Below are positions 1 to 9,626 of a stretch of DNA of 64,000 nt, piece after piece (position 1 is the stretch's first letter; every line of letters starts with the position of its first letter). The notes beneath the pieces were generated by a model. The model was not told the DNA's origin and did no database searches. It saw only the letters and a program-made list of their open reading frames with translations. The translations under genes and the position numbers were made by a program. The stretch is from Styela clava (taxonomy: Eukaryota > Chordata > Ascidiacea > Stolidobranchia > Styelidae): assembly GCF_964204865.1 (NCBI RefSeq), contig NC_135258.1:6935001-6999000 (forward strand), in the 5' to 3' direction.

Positions 1-52
1 TCAGTGACCTATCGATCTGCAGTCGAATGCTCTACCACTGAGCTATATCCCC
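1..52 (-). pseudogene. Partial tRNA-Cys copy cut by the window edge
   Basis: This is the 5' part of a minus-strand tRNA-Cys (GCA anticodon visible). The acceptor 3' strand and most of the T arm lie outside the window. Compared with the intact copy it has the ATCGAT change that breaks the first anticodon-stem pair and an extra change at the T-stem start, as in the other decayed copies of this subtype. Confidence 0.7.
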
Positions 53-215
53 ACAATCCACAACGGTCCGCTTTTTACCCCACGGGCATTAATATAGAAA
101 ACATATTTTATCTGTTCGGAAAGATTCTCTCCTCAATTTATCAGTTCATGCTTGACAGAGTCATCAATATTGGGTTTCAAATATATGAACGAAGATTTAA
201 ACCGCGACACACAGT

Positions 216-287
216 GACTCCGTGGCGCAACGGTAGCGCGTCTGACTCCAGATCAGAAGGTTGCGTGTTCAAATCACGTCGGGGTCA
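216..287 (+). tRNA. tRNA-Trp (CCA)
   Basis: This is a 72-nt cloverleaf. The acceptor GACTCCG pairs with CGGGGTC (one G-T wobble), the D-arm is GCGC/GCGC, the anticodon loop CTCCAGA reads UGG, and the T loop is TTCAAAT. Box A and box B are intact and there is no intron. It closely matches the conserved metazoan tRNA-Trp. The following T tract is weak (TTCCTTTATTT). Confidence 0.95.
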
Positions 288-534
288 TTCCTTTATTTCC
301 GGATCCTTGAATCAGCTTATGAACTGACCAGTTAATAAATAAACCCTTGCGAAAACGACTAATATTCAAAAATGATTTGATTTCTGAGAAAGGATTTCTG
401 CAAACTTCAAAAAGGGTATCAGAATTAAAGTGTCATCGATTTCAATCCATTCGTTTGCCGTAGAATGTCAAAGTTTAATTGTTCGAACATTAGAAATACT
501 TGGTATTGAGAATGTTTGATGTGAAAGTCATAAA

Positions 535-606
535 AGGGGACACCCGGATTTGAACCAGGGACCTCTCGATCTGCAGTCGAATGCTCTACCACTGAGCTAT
601 ATCCCC
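535..606 (-). tRNA. tRNA-Cys (GCA)
   Basis: This 72-nt minus-strand gene is identical in sequence to the five plus-strand tRNA-Cys genes at 21-23.5 kb. The acceptor GGGGATA pairs with TGTCCCC, the anticodon loop is CTGCAGA, the T loop is TTCAAAT and the discriminator is T. A short T run follows the 3' end on the minus strand. It is the best-preserved Cys copy in this array. Confidence 0.95.
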
Positions 607-1204
607 ACAGCGCACTACGGGTTCTATATTTAAATAATATACATAACACGCCCTTGGGCATTGTTTAAAGTAATTAACAATCGTTTGTTTAAAACAGGTC
701 TCAATTAACATCTATTAAATTTAATTGATGAAATATCACCATTTCATAGCCGTGGTTCAGATAGTTATAGCCACTAAGTTATAGGTCGAAATTGATTAGA
801 TATCTGAGAATCGATTTCTGCAATCTACTGAAATATTTTTATACTTGAAGTGTGATCGATTTCAATTTATAAGCCTGCCGTAAAATGTCAAAGTTTATTT
901 GTTTAAACATTAAATGTTTTGCAAATTATTAACCGCCATATGTGTGCAACAAATAGTTGAAATTGATTAGCCTTCTGCGGAACGAGTTCAGCAATCCCCA
1001 AACAAATTATAAGACAATTAGTGTCATGGTTTTCTTTCTATGAGCCTGTCGTAAAATGTCAAAGAATATTTGTTTCAACATTGAAAGATTTATGATGTAT
1101 TGACCGCCGTGAATGTTCGAAGCGACAGAATCTTTAGATGTCAAAATTACTTGTTGAAACATTAAAAATTTGATTTTGAGAAAGTGTGATGTGAAAGTCA
1201 TACA

Positions 1205-1276
1205 TAGGGACACCCGGATTTGAATCAGGGACCTATCGATCTGCAGTCGAATGCTTTACCACTGAGCTATATCCCC
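1205..1276 (-). pseudogene. Decayed tRNA-Cys copy
   Basis: The copy has a GCA anticodon, but the near-invariant G53-C61 T-stem pair is lost (GATTC instead of GGTTC in box B). The first anticodon-stem pair is T-T, the terminal acceptor pair is G-T, and a D-arm base is changed. The damage to box B argues against transcription. It belongs to the same subtype as 1-52 and 3501-3572. Confidence 0.75.
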
Positions 1277-1439
1277 ACAATCCACAACGGTCCGCTTTTT
1301 ACCCCACGGGCATTAATATAGAAAACCTATTTTATCTGTTAGGAAAGAATCTCTCCTCAATTTATCAGTTCATACTAAACAGAGTCATCAATATTGGGTT
1401 TCAAATATATGAACGAAGATTTAATCCGCGACACACAGT

Positions 1440-1505
1440 GACTCCGTGGCGCAACGGTAGCGCGTCTGACTCCAGATCAGAGGGTTGCGTGTTCAAATCA
1501 CGTCG
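1440..1505 (+). pseudogene. Truncated tRNA-Trp
   Basis: The D arm, CCA anticodon arm and T arm are as in intact tRNA-Trp, but the sequence leaves the tRNA right after CACGTCG. The 3' acceptor strand (GGGTC plus discriminator) is missing. A short local rearrangement follows, in which AAATCACGTCGT recurs near 1530-1545. No acceptor stem can form. Confidence 0.85.
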
Positions 1506-1729
1506 TACAAATCACTAATATTCAAAAGTGTTTAAATCACGTCGTTCAAATCACTTATATTCAAAAAGGATTTGATTTCTGAGAAATGATTTCTGCAAAC
1601 TTCAAAAAGAGTATTAGAATTAAAGTGTCATCGACTTCAATCCATTGGTTTGCCGTAGAATGCCAAAGTTTAATTGTTCGAACTTTAGAAATACTTGGTT
1701 TTGAGAATGTTTGATGTGAAAGCCATAGA

Positions 1730-1801
1730 AGGGGACACCCGGATTTGAACCGAAGACCTCTCGATCTGCAGTCCAATGCTCTACCACTGAGCTATATCCC
1801 C
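1730..1801 (-). pseudogene. Decayed tRNA-Cys copy
   Basis: This is a full-length 72-nt copy with a GCA anticodon. The anticodon stem has a G-G mismatch (GCATTGGACTGCA instead of GCATTCGACTGCA), and the T-stem 5' strand is altered to TTCGG, leaving two wobble pairs. It is probably not functional, though all arms remain recognisable. Confidence 0.7.
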
Positions 1802-2512
1802 ACAGTGCACTACGGGTTCTATATTCAAATGATATACATAACACGCCCTTGGGCATTGTTTAAAGTAATTAACAATCGTTTGTTTAAAATAGGTCTCAAT
1901 TAACATCTATTAAATTTAATTGATGAAATATCACTATTTCATAGCCGTGGTTCAGATAGTTTTAGCCAGCAAGTTATAGGTCGAAATTGATTAGATATCT
2001 GAGAAACGAATTCTGCAATCTACTGAAATATTTTTATACTTGAAGTGTGATCGATTTCAATTTATAAGCCTGCCGTAAAATGTCAAAGTTTATTTGTTTA
2101 AACATTAAATGTTTTGCAAATTATTAACCGCCATATGTGTGCAACAAATAGTTGAAATTGATTAGCCTTCTGCGGAACGAATTCAGCAATCCCCAAACAA
2201 ATTATAAGACAATTAGTGTCATAGTTTTCTATCTTTGAGCCTGTCGTAAAATGTCAAAGAATATTTGTTTCGACATTGAAAGATTTATGATGTATTGACC
2301 GCCCTAAATGTTCGAAGCGACAGAATCTTTGGATGACAAAATTACTTGTTGAAACATAAAAATTTGTTTTTTTATCCCACGGGCATTAATATAGAAAACC
2401 TATTTTATCTGTTCGGAAAGAATCTCTCCTCAATTTATCAGTTCATGCTTGACAGAGTCAGCAATATTGGGTTTCAAATATATGAACGAAGATTTAATCC
2501 GCGACACACAGT

Positions 2513-2584
2513 GACTCCGTGGCGCAACGGTAGCGCGTCTGACTCCACATTAGAAGATCGCGTGTTCAAATCACGTCGGGGTCA
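2513..2584 (+). tRNA. tRNA-Trp (CCA), diverged copy
   Basis: This copy is 72 nt with an intact acceptor stem, boxes A and B and CCA anticodon. Base 37, 3' of the anticodon, is C instead of the usual purine. One anticodon-stem pair becomes G-T, and the variable loop is changed (GATC for GGTT). It could fold, but the position-37 change makes normal function doubtful. Confidence 0.65.
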
Positions 2585-2830
2585 TTCCTTTAGTTCCGGA
2601 TCCTTGAATCAGCTTATGAACTGGCCAGTTAATAAATAAACCCTTGCGAAAACGACTAATATTCAAAAATGATTTGATTTCTGAGAAACGATTTCTGCAA
2701 ACTTCAAAAAGGGTATCAGAATTAAAGTGTCATCGATTTCAATCCATTGGTTTGCCGTAGAATGTCAAAGTTTAATTGTTCGAACATTAAAATACTTGGT
2801 ATTGAGAATGTTTGATGTGAAAGTCATAAA

Positions 2831-2902
2831 AGCGGACACCCGGATTTGAACCAGGGACCTCTCGATCTGCAGTCGAATGCTCTACCACTGAGCTATATCC
2901 CC
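2831..2902 (-). tRNA. tRNA-Cys (GCA) with an acceptor mismatch
   Basis: It matches the intact tRNA-Cys except for one base in the 3' acceptor strand (TGTCCGC), which creates a G-G mismatch at the second acceptor pair. The internal promoter boxes are intact, so it may be transcribed but processed poorly. Confidence 0.75.
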
Positions 2903-3500
2903 ACAGTGCCCTACGGGTTCTATATTTAAATAATATACATAACACGCCCTTGGGCATTGTTTAAAGTAATTAACAATCGTTTGTTTAAAACAGGTCTCAA
3001 TTAACATCTATTAAATTTAATTGATGAAATATCACTATTTCATAGCCGTGGTTCAGATAGTTATAGCCACTAAGTTATAGGTCGAAATTGATTAGATATC
3101 TGAGAAACGAATTCTGCAATCTACTGAAATATTTTTATACTTGAAGTGTGATTGATTTCAATTTATAAGCCTGCTGTAAAATGTCAAAGTTTATTTGTTT
3201 AAACATTAAATATTTTACAAAATATTAACCGCCATATGTGTGCAACAAATAGTTGAAATTGATTGGCCTTCTGCGGAATGAATTCAGCAATCCACAAACA
3301 AATTATAAGACAATTAGTGTCATAGTTTTCTATCTATGAGCCTGTCGTAAAATGTCAAAGAATATTTGTTTCAACATTGAAAGATTTATGATGTATTGAC
3401 CGCCCTGAATGTTCGAAGCGACAGAATCTTTAGATGTCAAAATTACTTGTTGAAACATTAAAAATTAGATTTTGAGAAAGTGTGATGTGAAGGTCATACA

Positions 3501-3572
3501 TGGGGACACCCGGATTTGAATCAGGGACCTATCGATCTGCAGTCGAATGCTCTACCACTGAGCTATATCCCC
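3501..3572 (-). pseudogene. Decayed tRNA-Cys copy
   Basis: This belongs to the same defective subtype as 1205-1276. G53 is replaced by A in box B, the first anticodon-stem pair is T-T, and the discriminator is A instead of T. The acceptor stem is complete. Confidence 0.75.
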
Positions 3573-3735
3573 ACAATCCACAGCGATCTGTTTTTTACCC
3601 CACGGGAATTAATATAGAAAACCTATTTTATCTGTTCGGAAAGAATCTCTCCTCAATTTATCAGTTCATGCTTGACAGAGTCATCAATATTGGGTTTCAA
3701 ATATATGAACGAAGATTTCATCCGCGACACACAGT

Positions 3736-3807
3736 GACTCCGTGGCGCAACGGTAGCGCGTCTGACTCCAGATCAGAAGGTTGCGTGTTCAAATCACGTC
3801 GGGGTCA
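3736..3807 (+). tRNA. tRNA-Trp (CCA)
   Basis: The sequence is identical to the copy at 216-287, with a complete cloverleaf, CCA anticodon and intact internal promoter. Its 3' flank also matches that copy, as expected for tandem duplication. Confidence 0.95.
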
Positions 3808-4039
3808 TTCCTTTATTTCCGGATCCTTGAATCAGCTTATGAACTGACCAGTGAATAAATAAACCCTTGCGAAAACGACTAATATTCAAAAATGATTTGA
3901 TTTCTGCAAACTTCAAAAAGGTTATTAGAATTAAAGTGACATCGATTTCAATCCATTGGTTTGCCGTAGAATGCCAAAGTTTAATTGTTCGAACATTAAA
4001 ATACTTGATATTGAGAATGTTTGATGTGAAAGTCATAAA

Positions 4040-4111
4040 AGGGGACACCCGGATTTGAACCAGGGACCTCTCGAACTGCAGTCGAATGCTCTACCACTGA
4101 GCTATATCCCC
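4040..4111 (-). tRNA. tRNA-Cys (GCA), one loop change
   Basis: It differs from the intact copy by a single base at position 38 of the anticodon loop (CTGCAGT instead of CTGCAGA). All stems pair and both promoter boxes are intact. Confidence 0.85.
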
Positions 4112-4274
4112 ACAATCCACAACGGTCCGCTTTTTACCCCACGGGCATTAATATAGAAAACATATTTTATCTGTTCGGAAAGATTCTCTCCTCAATTTAT
4201 CAGTTCATGCTTGACAGAGTCATCAATATTGGGTTTCAAATATATGAACGAAGATTTAAACCGCGACACACAGT

Positions 4275-4346
4275 GACTCCGTGGCGCAACGGTAGCGCGT
4301 CTGACTCCAGATCAGAAGGTTGCGTGTTCAAATCACGTCGGGGTCA
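4275..4346 (+). tRNA. tRNA-Trp (CCA)
   Basis: This is a third copy with the same sequence as 216-287. It lies only 163 bp from the preceding tRNA-Cys and 539 bp from the previous Trp gene, so the long spacer is missing from this unit. Confidence 0.95.
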
Positions 4347-4593
4347 TTCCTTTATTTCCGGATCCTTGAATCAGCTTATGAACTGACCAGTTAATAAATA
4401 AACCCTTGCGAAAACGACTAATATTCAAAAATGATTTGATTTCTGAGAAATGATTTCTGCAAACTTCAAAAAGGGTATCAGAATTAAAGTGTCATCGATT
4501 TCAATCCATTCGTTTGCCGTAGAATGTCAAAGTTTAATTGTTCGAACATTAGAAATACTTGGTATTGAGAATGTGTGATGTGGAAGTCAAAAA

Positions 4594-4665
4594 AGGGGTC
4601 ACCCGGATTTAAACCAGGGACCTCTCGATCTGCAGTCGAATGCTCTACCACTGAGCTATATCCCC
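4594..4665 (-). pseudogene. Decayed tRNA-Cys copy
   Basis: The copy is full length with a GCA anticodon, but the invariant T-loop C56 is replaced by T (box B TTTAAAT), and an A-A mismatch interrupts the acceptor stem (TGACCCC). Both changes predict poor transcription and folding. Confidence 0.7.
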
Positions 4666-5164
4666 ACAGTTCGCAACGGGTTCTATATTCAAATAATATA
4701 CATGACACGCCCTTGAGCATTGTTTAAAATAATTAACAATCGTTTGTTTAAGAACAGGTCTCAATTAACATCTATTAAATTTAATTGATGAAATATCACT
4801 ATTTCATAGCCTTGATTCAGTTAGTTATTGCCACTGAGCCATAAGTCGAAATTGATTAGATTTCTATGGAACGAATTCTCCAATCTACAGAAATATTTTT
4901 ATACTTGATGTGTCATCGATTTCAATCTATGATCCTGTCGTAAAATGTCAAAGTTTATTTGTTTAAACATTAAATGTTTTACGAAGATTGGTGGTGTGCA
5001 GAATGCATCAATCTCTTTCTATATAAGTACAACGCATTTTTATGTCGCATTGTGTATCTTTATTATAAATATATTGCACCTTGGTGGACTTCACGCCACC
5101 GTAGAGGTAGGTCTTCACGCGGCTATGGCTTTCCCCGTCGTCCATGCATGGTATACATAATAAC

Positions 5165-5393
5165 TACCGTGTTTCCCCAAAAATAAGACCTACCCTGAAA
5201 ATGAGACCTTGCCTGAATTTCAAAAATGATTTTAATATAAGCCCTCCCCTTAAAATAAGATCTAGTCAATAACACGGAATTCTTTTACCTAGTCGATAGC
5301 AAAAAAATTTTCCTGCACGTTTTGAATGATTGATAATTATCTATGTTTTGCAGCTATTTTGAATTAAAACGTGCTATTTAATAAAACACGGTA
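5165..5393. mobile_element. Short DNA-transposon-like MITE (GTTTCCCC end)
   Basis: The left end reads TACCGTGTTTCCCC followed by AAAATAAGACC-type repeats. The right end reads AAAACACGGTA, giving a short imperfect terminal inverted repeat. A related copy lies at about 51535-51840. There is no coding capacity, and the superfamily is not certain from the ends alone. Confidence 0.6.
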
Positions 5394-5490
5394 ATCCCAT
5401 ACCGGTCATGGACTGGGAAAGGGACGAGAGGCCATGGTTCGCCATATGATTAGGCCGACATTCCTCTCCCTCGGGATAAATATTTATGTA
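5394..5490 (+). repeat. SINE fragment (3' body)
   Basis: This carries the shared body of the SINE family seen elsewhere in the window: the motif CATGGACTGG, then GAGAGGCC-type sequence, TTCGCCATATGATTA, CCTCTCCCTCGGGATAAATAT. It lacks the tRNA-like head and abuts the MITE end at 5393. Confidence 0.7.
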
Positions 5491-5941
5491 AATATATTTT
5501 GTTCGTCCGTTTGTACTTGTTTTGTTTTATGCCAGAACGACCAAAATAAAATTATTGATGTCAGATTCATAGCAAAATTAGATACAGTTTTTGCGCAAGC
5601 GACAGGAGCCCGTTGTTTATACCACTATAGTCGACAACTAACATAGTTTGTAGCTAACTTATATTACATATGTTACACTTTTGTCGATAAGCAGCTGATT
5701 CAATGACTCTCCATCTTAATACATGGTTTTAATGAACAACATGTATGTATTGATGTACCATGCATCTGCATGATTGATTACACACAGTACCGGTACTTCG
5801 TCTAACTTACTACAACATAGATCTGATTAGAATGATATTACCTGTCTTCTTTTTTTTATTTCATCAATGCCCGGCACGCTACCTCAGCAACTACTATATC
5901 TCAATCAATTTACACACTTCACAAACAATTACACAAACTTA

Positions 5942-6050
5942 CCTGCGTGGGTTCGCAGGTTCGAATCCCATGCGGCGTAGTTATGTGCGAGAGGATTGCT
6001 GGACTCCTCGCCGTCGTAGGATGGTTCACGTAACCGCTGGTCGGTTACAG
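5942..6050 (+). repeat. SINE head, interrupted by a hAT element
   Basis: This is the 5' part of a tRNA-derived SINE. The pol III box B GGTTCGAATCC lies at about 5959-5969, followed by the family-specific sequence ending ...TAACCGCTGGTCGGTTACAG. The element continues at 9145-9318 after the inserted hAT element, so the two parts are one SINE copy. A clear box A is not visible, so the 5' end may be truncated. Confidence 0.75.
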
Positions 6051-6317
6051 CAGGGGTCGGCATACTTTATGTACTTGCGGGCCAAATATACGGTTACGTG
6101 CGGGCCGCATTAATTTCCACCTATGAACAATCGCCGCATTTCACTTCAAATTATGGCGCATTCGCACTTTCTATTGCTGTATTTAAAGGCTGCCACAATG
6201 AGACGAATATGTGGCCTTTTTATATATTTTATCAAACAATACATTGTTTTTATTTACTCATTAACATTGTGAAGGATTCCTCTCCCCCGGGATAAATATG
6301 TATATCCTATCCTATCC

Positions 6318-7612
6318 AATGGAATGCAGCTCTCGTAATAGATGGTATGGCTTCATTGCAATCTTTGAATAATATTCCGGAAACTTTTGGAACACTCTTA
6401 AATATGATTTTCGACAGAATAATTAATATGGCAAAGTCTTACAATTGTAACAGGGTTGACTTTGTGTGTGACACTTATCCAGATATTAGCATAAAAAATT
6501 TTGAAAGGTGTCGAAGATCATGGAATGAAAGCGAAATCATCAAAATAGTAGGATTTGAACAAAAAACGCCTAAACAGTTTAAAAAGTTTTTGTTTTCCGG
6601 CAAGAATAGGGAGGCTCTTGTGGAATTTTTAATTTCGTTTGCACCGAATTATCAACCTTCATGTCCTGTAGGGAATAAGAAAATTTTTATCGGCCGCGGT
6701 GCTGAGTGTCACTGCATCAATTTCAGCCAATTCCAGCTTTGCGTATCGGGCGAGCCTTCTTTGGTCAACGATCACGAAGAAGCAGATATCAAGCTTTTAT
6801 TACACGCAAAGCATTGTTCATCGGAATTTAACGACGTAATTATTAATAGTCCTGATACCGATGTATTGATATTGTCATTGGCACATTCTTCCGATATTGG
6901 ATGTAATTTGTATTTTTTAGTGAGAAGTGGTTCGCAGTCCAGGATGTAATCAATCAGAAAAATGATTAACTACTTCGGAAATGTCTTTTGCAAAGCTATT
7001 CTGGGTCTACATGTATTTAGCGGATGTGACACCATTAGCGCTTTCCGTGGAAAGGGAAAAATGAAGGGTATGCGACATTTATTGAAATCAAAAGAATTCA
7101 TACAGGCTTTTTCAAAGTTAGGAGATCAGTGGTACATTCCAGAAAATATTTATATTCAACTTCCAAAGTTTGTTTGCACTCTTTATGGTTACTCTGATGA
7201 GATGACTGTTGACGAAGTACGTTTTGAAATATTTCAAAATAAATCGTTAGACGAACCCTGTATGCCCCCATCTGATGATGCTATCGTACTCCATTCAGCA
7301 CGTGCAAACTACCAATGTGCCATACACAGAAGAGCACTACAAAATTTTATATCTGCTCCAAATCCTGATGGTCACGGATGGATAGTAAATGATAGTAATA
7401 TAAATATTAAATGGATTTCAAAACAAATTGCCCCAAACTCAGTGTTAAATCACTCTAAATGCAGATGCGCCAAATTAAATTGCAAGAGCAGCAAATGCCC
7501 TTGTGTGAAGTCAGGGTTTTCATGCTCCAGTTTGTGCAGTTGCATTGATTGTAGCAACGCGGATGTCATCCGTGAAGAAGACGATGATATTGGTATCGAA
7601 ATGTGGTTTTAA
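6318..7612 (+). pseudogene. FEN/PIN-like nuclease plus CXC-domain protein, broken
   Basis: One reading frame runs from the SINE-tail junction to 7612 with a single in-frame TAA at 6947-6949; the segments 6347-6949 and 6962-7612 are in the same frame. Visible motifs in order are VIDGM just before the first Met, EEAD (about 6779), SPDTDVLIL (about 6849), GCDT (about 7024) and GKGK (about 7050). This acidic series fits the FEN/XPG or PIN-like nuclease fold. A C-terminal Cys-rich CXC (Tesmin/TSO1-like) DNA-binding motif follows at about 7460-7560. Proteins of this kind are repeated in invertebrate genomes and look element-borne. The N-terminus seems cut off at the SINE tail. Nuclease activity is inferred from motifs only. 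Confidence 0.75.
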
Positions 7613-8430
7613 CTTTCATGAAGTCCATCCCAAACAACTAAAATAGTGATATACATTCATTATACGAGATAGCACGAATTATTTCAATTTAAACATATAT
7701 ATTCAATAGTGATATATGCACCATATTAGCCGCTTGCTTGTTTATTTTAAATATTTTAATTGTTTTTTTTTGCAATTCTTACAACTCTCATAGTAGATTT
7801 TATAGCAGGTGACGCTGATTAGATAATTATTAGGACATGAGAAATATTTTGCCTTTTGTTTTTTTATTATTTCTGGCCAAACGCGCTCTTGCTCTCTCGT
7901 TTTGTGTTCTTTTCATAGCATAGTGTTTTTTAATGTTTATTTTTGCCATAATTAGTTTTGTTACTTTTACGGAAGAATATGCCATAAAAAACTAGTTTTG
8001 AAATATCCGTTTCTGTGTGTATCGATAGGAAACAGCAGGGATGGTCATTGCAGATTACTTAGTCACCGCACAATAACAGAAAAAAAATGTTAAAAAGCAG
8101 TTATGACGTCACATTTGACCAAAGAGAAAATTGTGACGTCATTTGAGACAAAAACTTACCCCTCGAAAATTTTATTTTACGAATCCGTCAAAGGTTTCGG
8201 TATTCGACGTACAAATCCGAGGTTTAAGTAGAATATTATAAGGTAGATATGGGTTGTGAGGGCATGTGACGTCATCGTTAATTGTGACGTAATGCTCCAC
8301 TTTGGAGATGTCAACTTTTTATATTTAGTAAATTAGGCTTTTAGCTTTTTGACCCACCAAAATTCAGGTTCCCCCTCGAGAGTCACCACGAACTCGATTT
8401 TTAAGCGCTTTACAGATTTCGGCCCATGGC
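7613..8430. other. Non-coding 3' region of the captured frame, with CRE-like sites
   Basis: This AT-rich sequence has no homologue in the related MITE and no convincing gene. It has three perfect TGACGTCA octamers (near 8105, 8136 and 8267) and one near match TGACGTAA (near 8284). The right hAT arm begins at about 8430. Confidence 0.5.
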
Positions 8431-9144
8431 CTAATGATGTTGTTTCTGTGTTCAGGTCAAAGCGGCAACTTCATTGCCCTTCGTTACTTCGTCCAATTGA
8501 CAATCTGACGAGCGAGTGCGCAATTTTTCCTAGTGCCATACCTTTTAGAAAGATCTGCTCACAGCCATATGTGCTTCCGAAGTTGCCCACTTCACGTTTT
8601 AAACTGTCGCACGATGAGCAGTGGCGCAGCTCCGGGTATGTATGTATGTATGTACATATATATGTTTATTCGTCTCGTAAAAGCAATATAAAAGAGTAAG
8701 TAATTATAAATACTGAAGACGGGATGTATGCACAAGACCATATTGGCCTAAAACACAGATGTGCGGCATACACCCCTAATTTCGTATTTGCAATGACACG
8801 TTTAACATTAAACACCTTAACAACTGTGATGCTGACCTGGCATATCAAGCAAACTTGAAAAGGAAACATATTTTTCCCTCCAACCATTTTGGAATGTTTG
8901 GCGCTCGTCGCAAACTTCCCTCTATTTCCCAGACACTTTTAAATTAATTACAGCCAATACAATGGGACGACGTTCATCAAATAAACGACTTACAACTGAC
9001 TCTACTTTCTATAAAACAAATGACGTACAGCGACATTTGTTACCACATAAATCCATTTGGATAGAATCAATTTTTATTTTATGAATTGAAAGTCGTTCGA
9101 GGGCCACGAAAATTTGTTTGCGGGCCGCAGTTTGCCGACCCCAG

Positions 9145-9318
9145 GGTTACAGCTTCCTCCACCATCAAGTCCATGCTTCTGAAAAAATTAACTAAAACTA
9201 ATCCCATACCCGACATGGACTGGTAACCGGACGAGAGGCCGTGGGTCGCCTTATGGTTAAGCCGTCTTATCGGTTTTCCTCTCCCCCCCAGGATAAATAT
9301 GTAAATCCTATCCTATCC
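9145..9318 (+). repeat. SINE body and tail (continuation)
   Basis: This is the second part of the SINE begun at 5942. It contains CTTCCTCCACCATCAAGTCC, CATGGACTGGTAACCGGACG, the CCTCTCCCC tract and GGATAAATATGTAAATCC, and ends in the simple tail TCCTATCCTATCC. The tail motif is shared by the copies ending near 6317, 18246 and 20597. Confidence 0.8.
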
Positions 9319-9626
9319 GAACTTTGTTTGCCTGTCAATCGGAGAATCGATTAGGATGTTGCCATGTACCATTTATGGTCGACTCATATAACTTTCATGT
9401 CTATTTGATACTATATGTGGTTCAGCTGCCAAAGCTATACTCATCTATATTAAAAGTAATCTAAAAACCCAATTTCTGACCTTAGAAATTAAATTAGATA
9501 TTGAACCTTGGGTGTCGCTGCTCGATAACCAATCCCGGTTCCCCGCGACTTCCCTTCCCCAGTAAAAATGTGCGTTTCGTATGTTATTTTTTACTGGATG
9601 GACCACGACCAGTGTTCCCTCTAAGG

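Larger units (their letters stand above)
1..4990. repeat. Tandem tRNA-Trp / tRNA-Cys array
   Basis: The region is built from repeated blocks. Each has a tRNA-Cys-like gene on the minus strand, about 160 bp, a tRNA-Trp on the plus strand, about 250 bp, a second tRNA-Cys on minus, then an AT-rich spacer of about 500-600 bp. The spacers at 607-1204, 1802-2340, 2903-3500 and 4666-4990 are clearly homologous. Successive Trp genes start at 216, 1440, 2513, 3736 and 4275, so unit length varies through internal deletions. No protein gene is visible; open frames here only run through tRNAs and spacer. Confidence 0.93.
6051..9144 (+). mobile_element. 3.1-kb hAT-type element carrying a FEN/PIN-CXC frame
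   Basis: The terminal inverted repeats are CAGGGGTCGGCA on the left and TGCCGACCCCAG on the right. A perfect 8-bp target duplication GGTTACAG flanks them (6043-6050 and 9145-9152), which is a hAT signature. About 225 bp of the left arm and 700 bp of the right arm are homologous to the 738-bp MITE at 25617-26354. The 2.1-kb middle is absent from that MITE and holds a SINE tail fragment (about 6275-6317) and the coding remnant. No hAT transposase is visible. Either this is a larger relative of the MITE with unusual cargo, or the middle was inserted secondarily. Confidence 0.85.
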
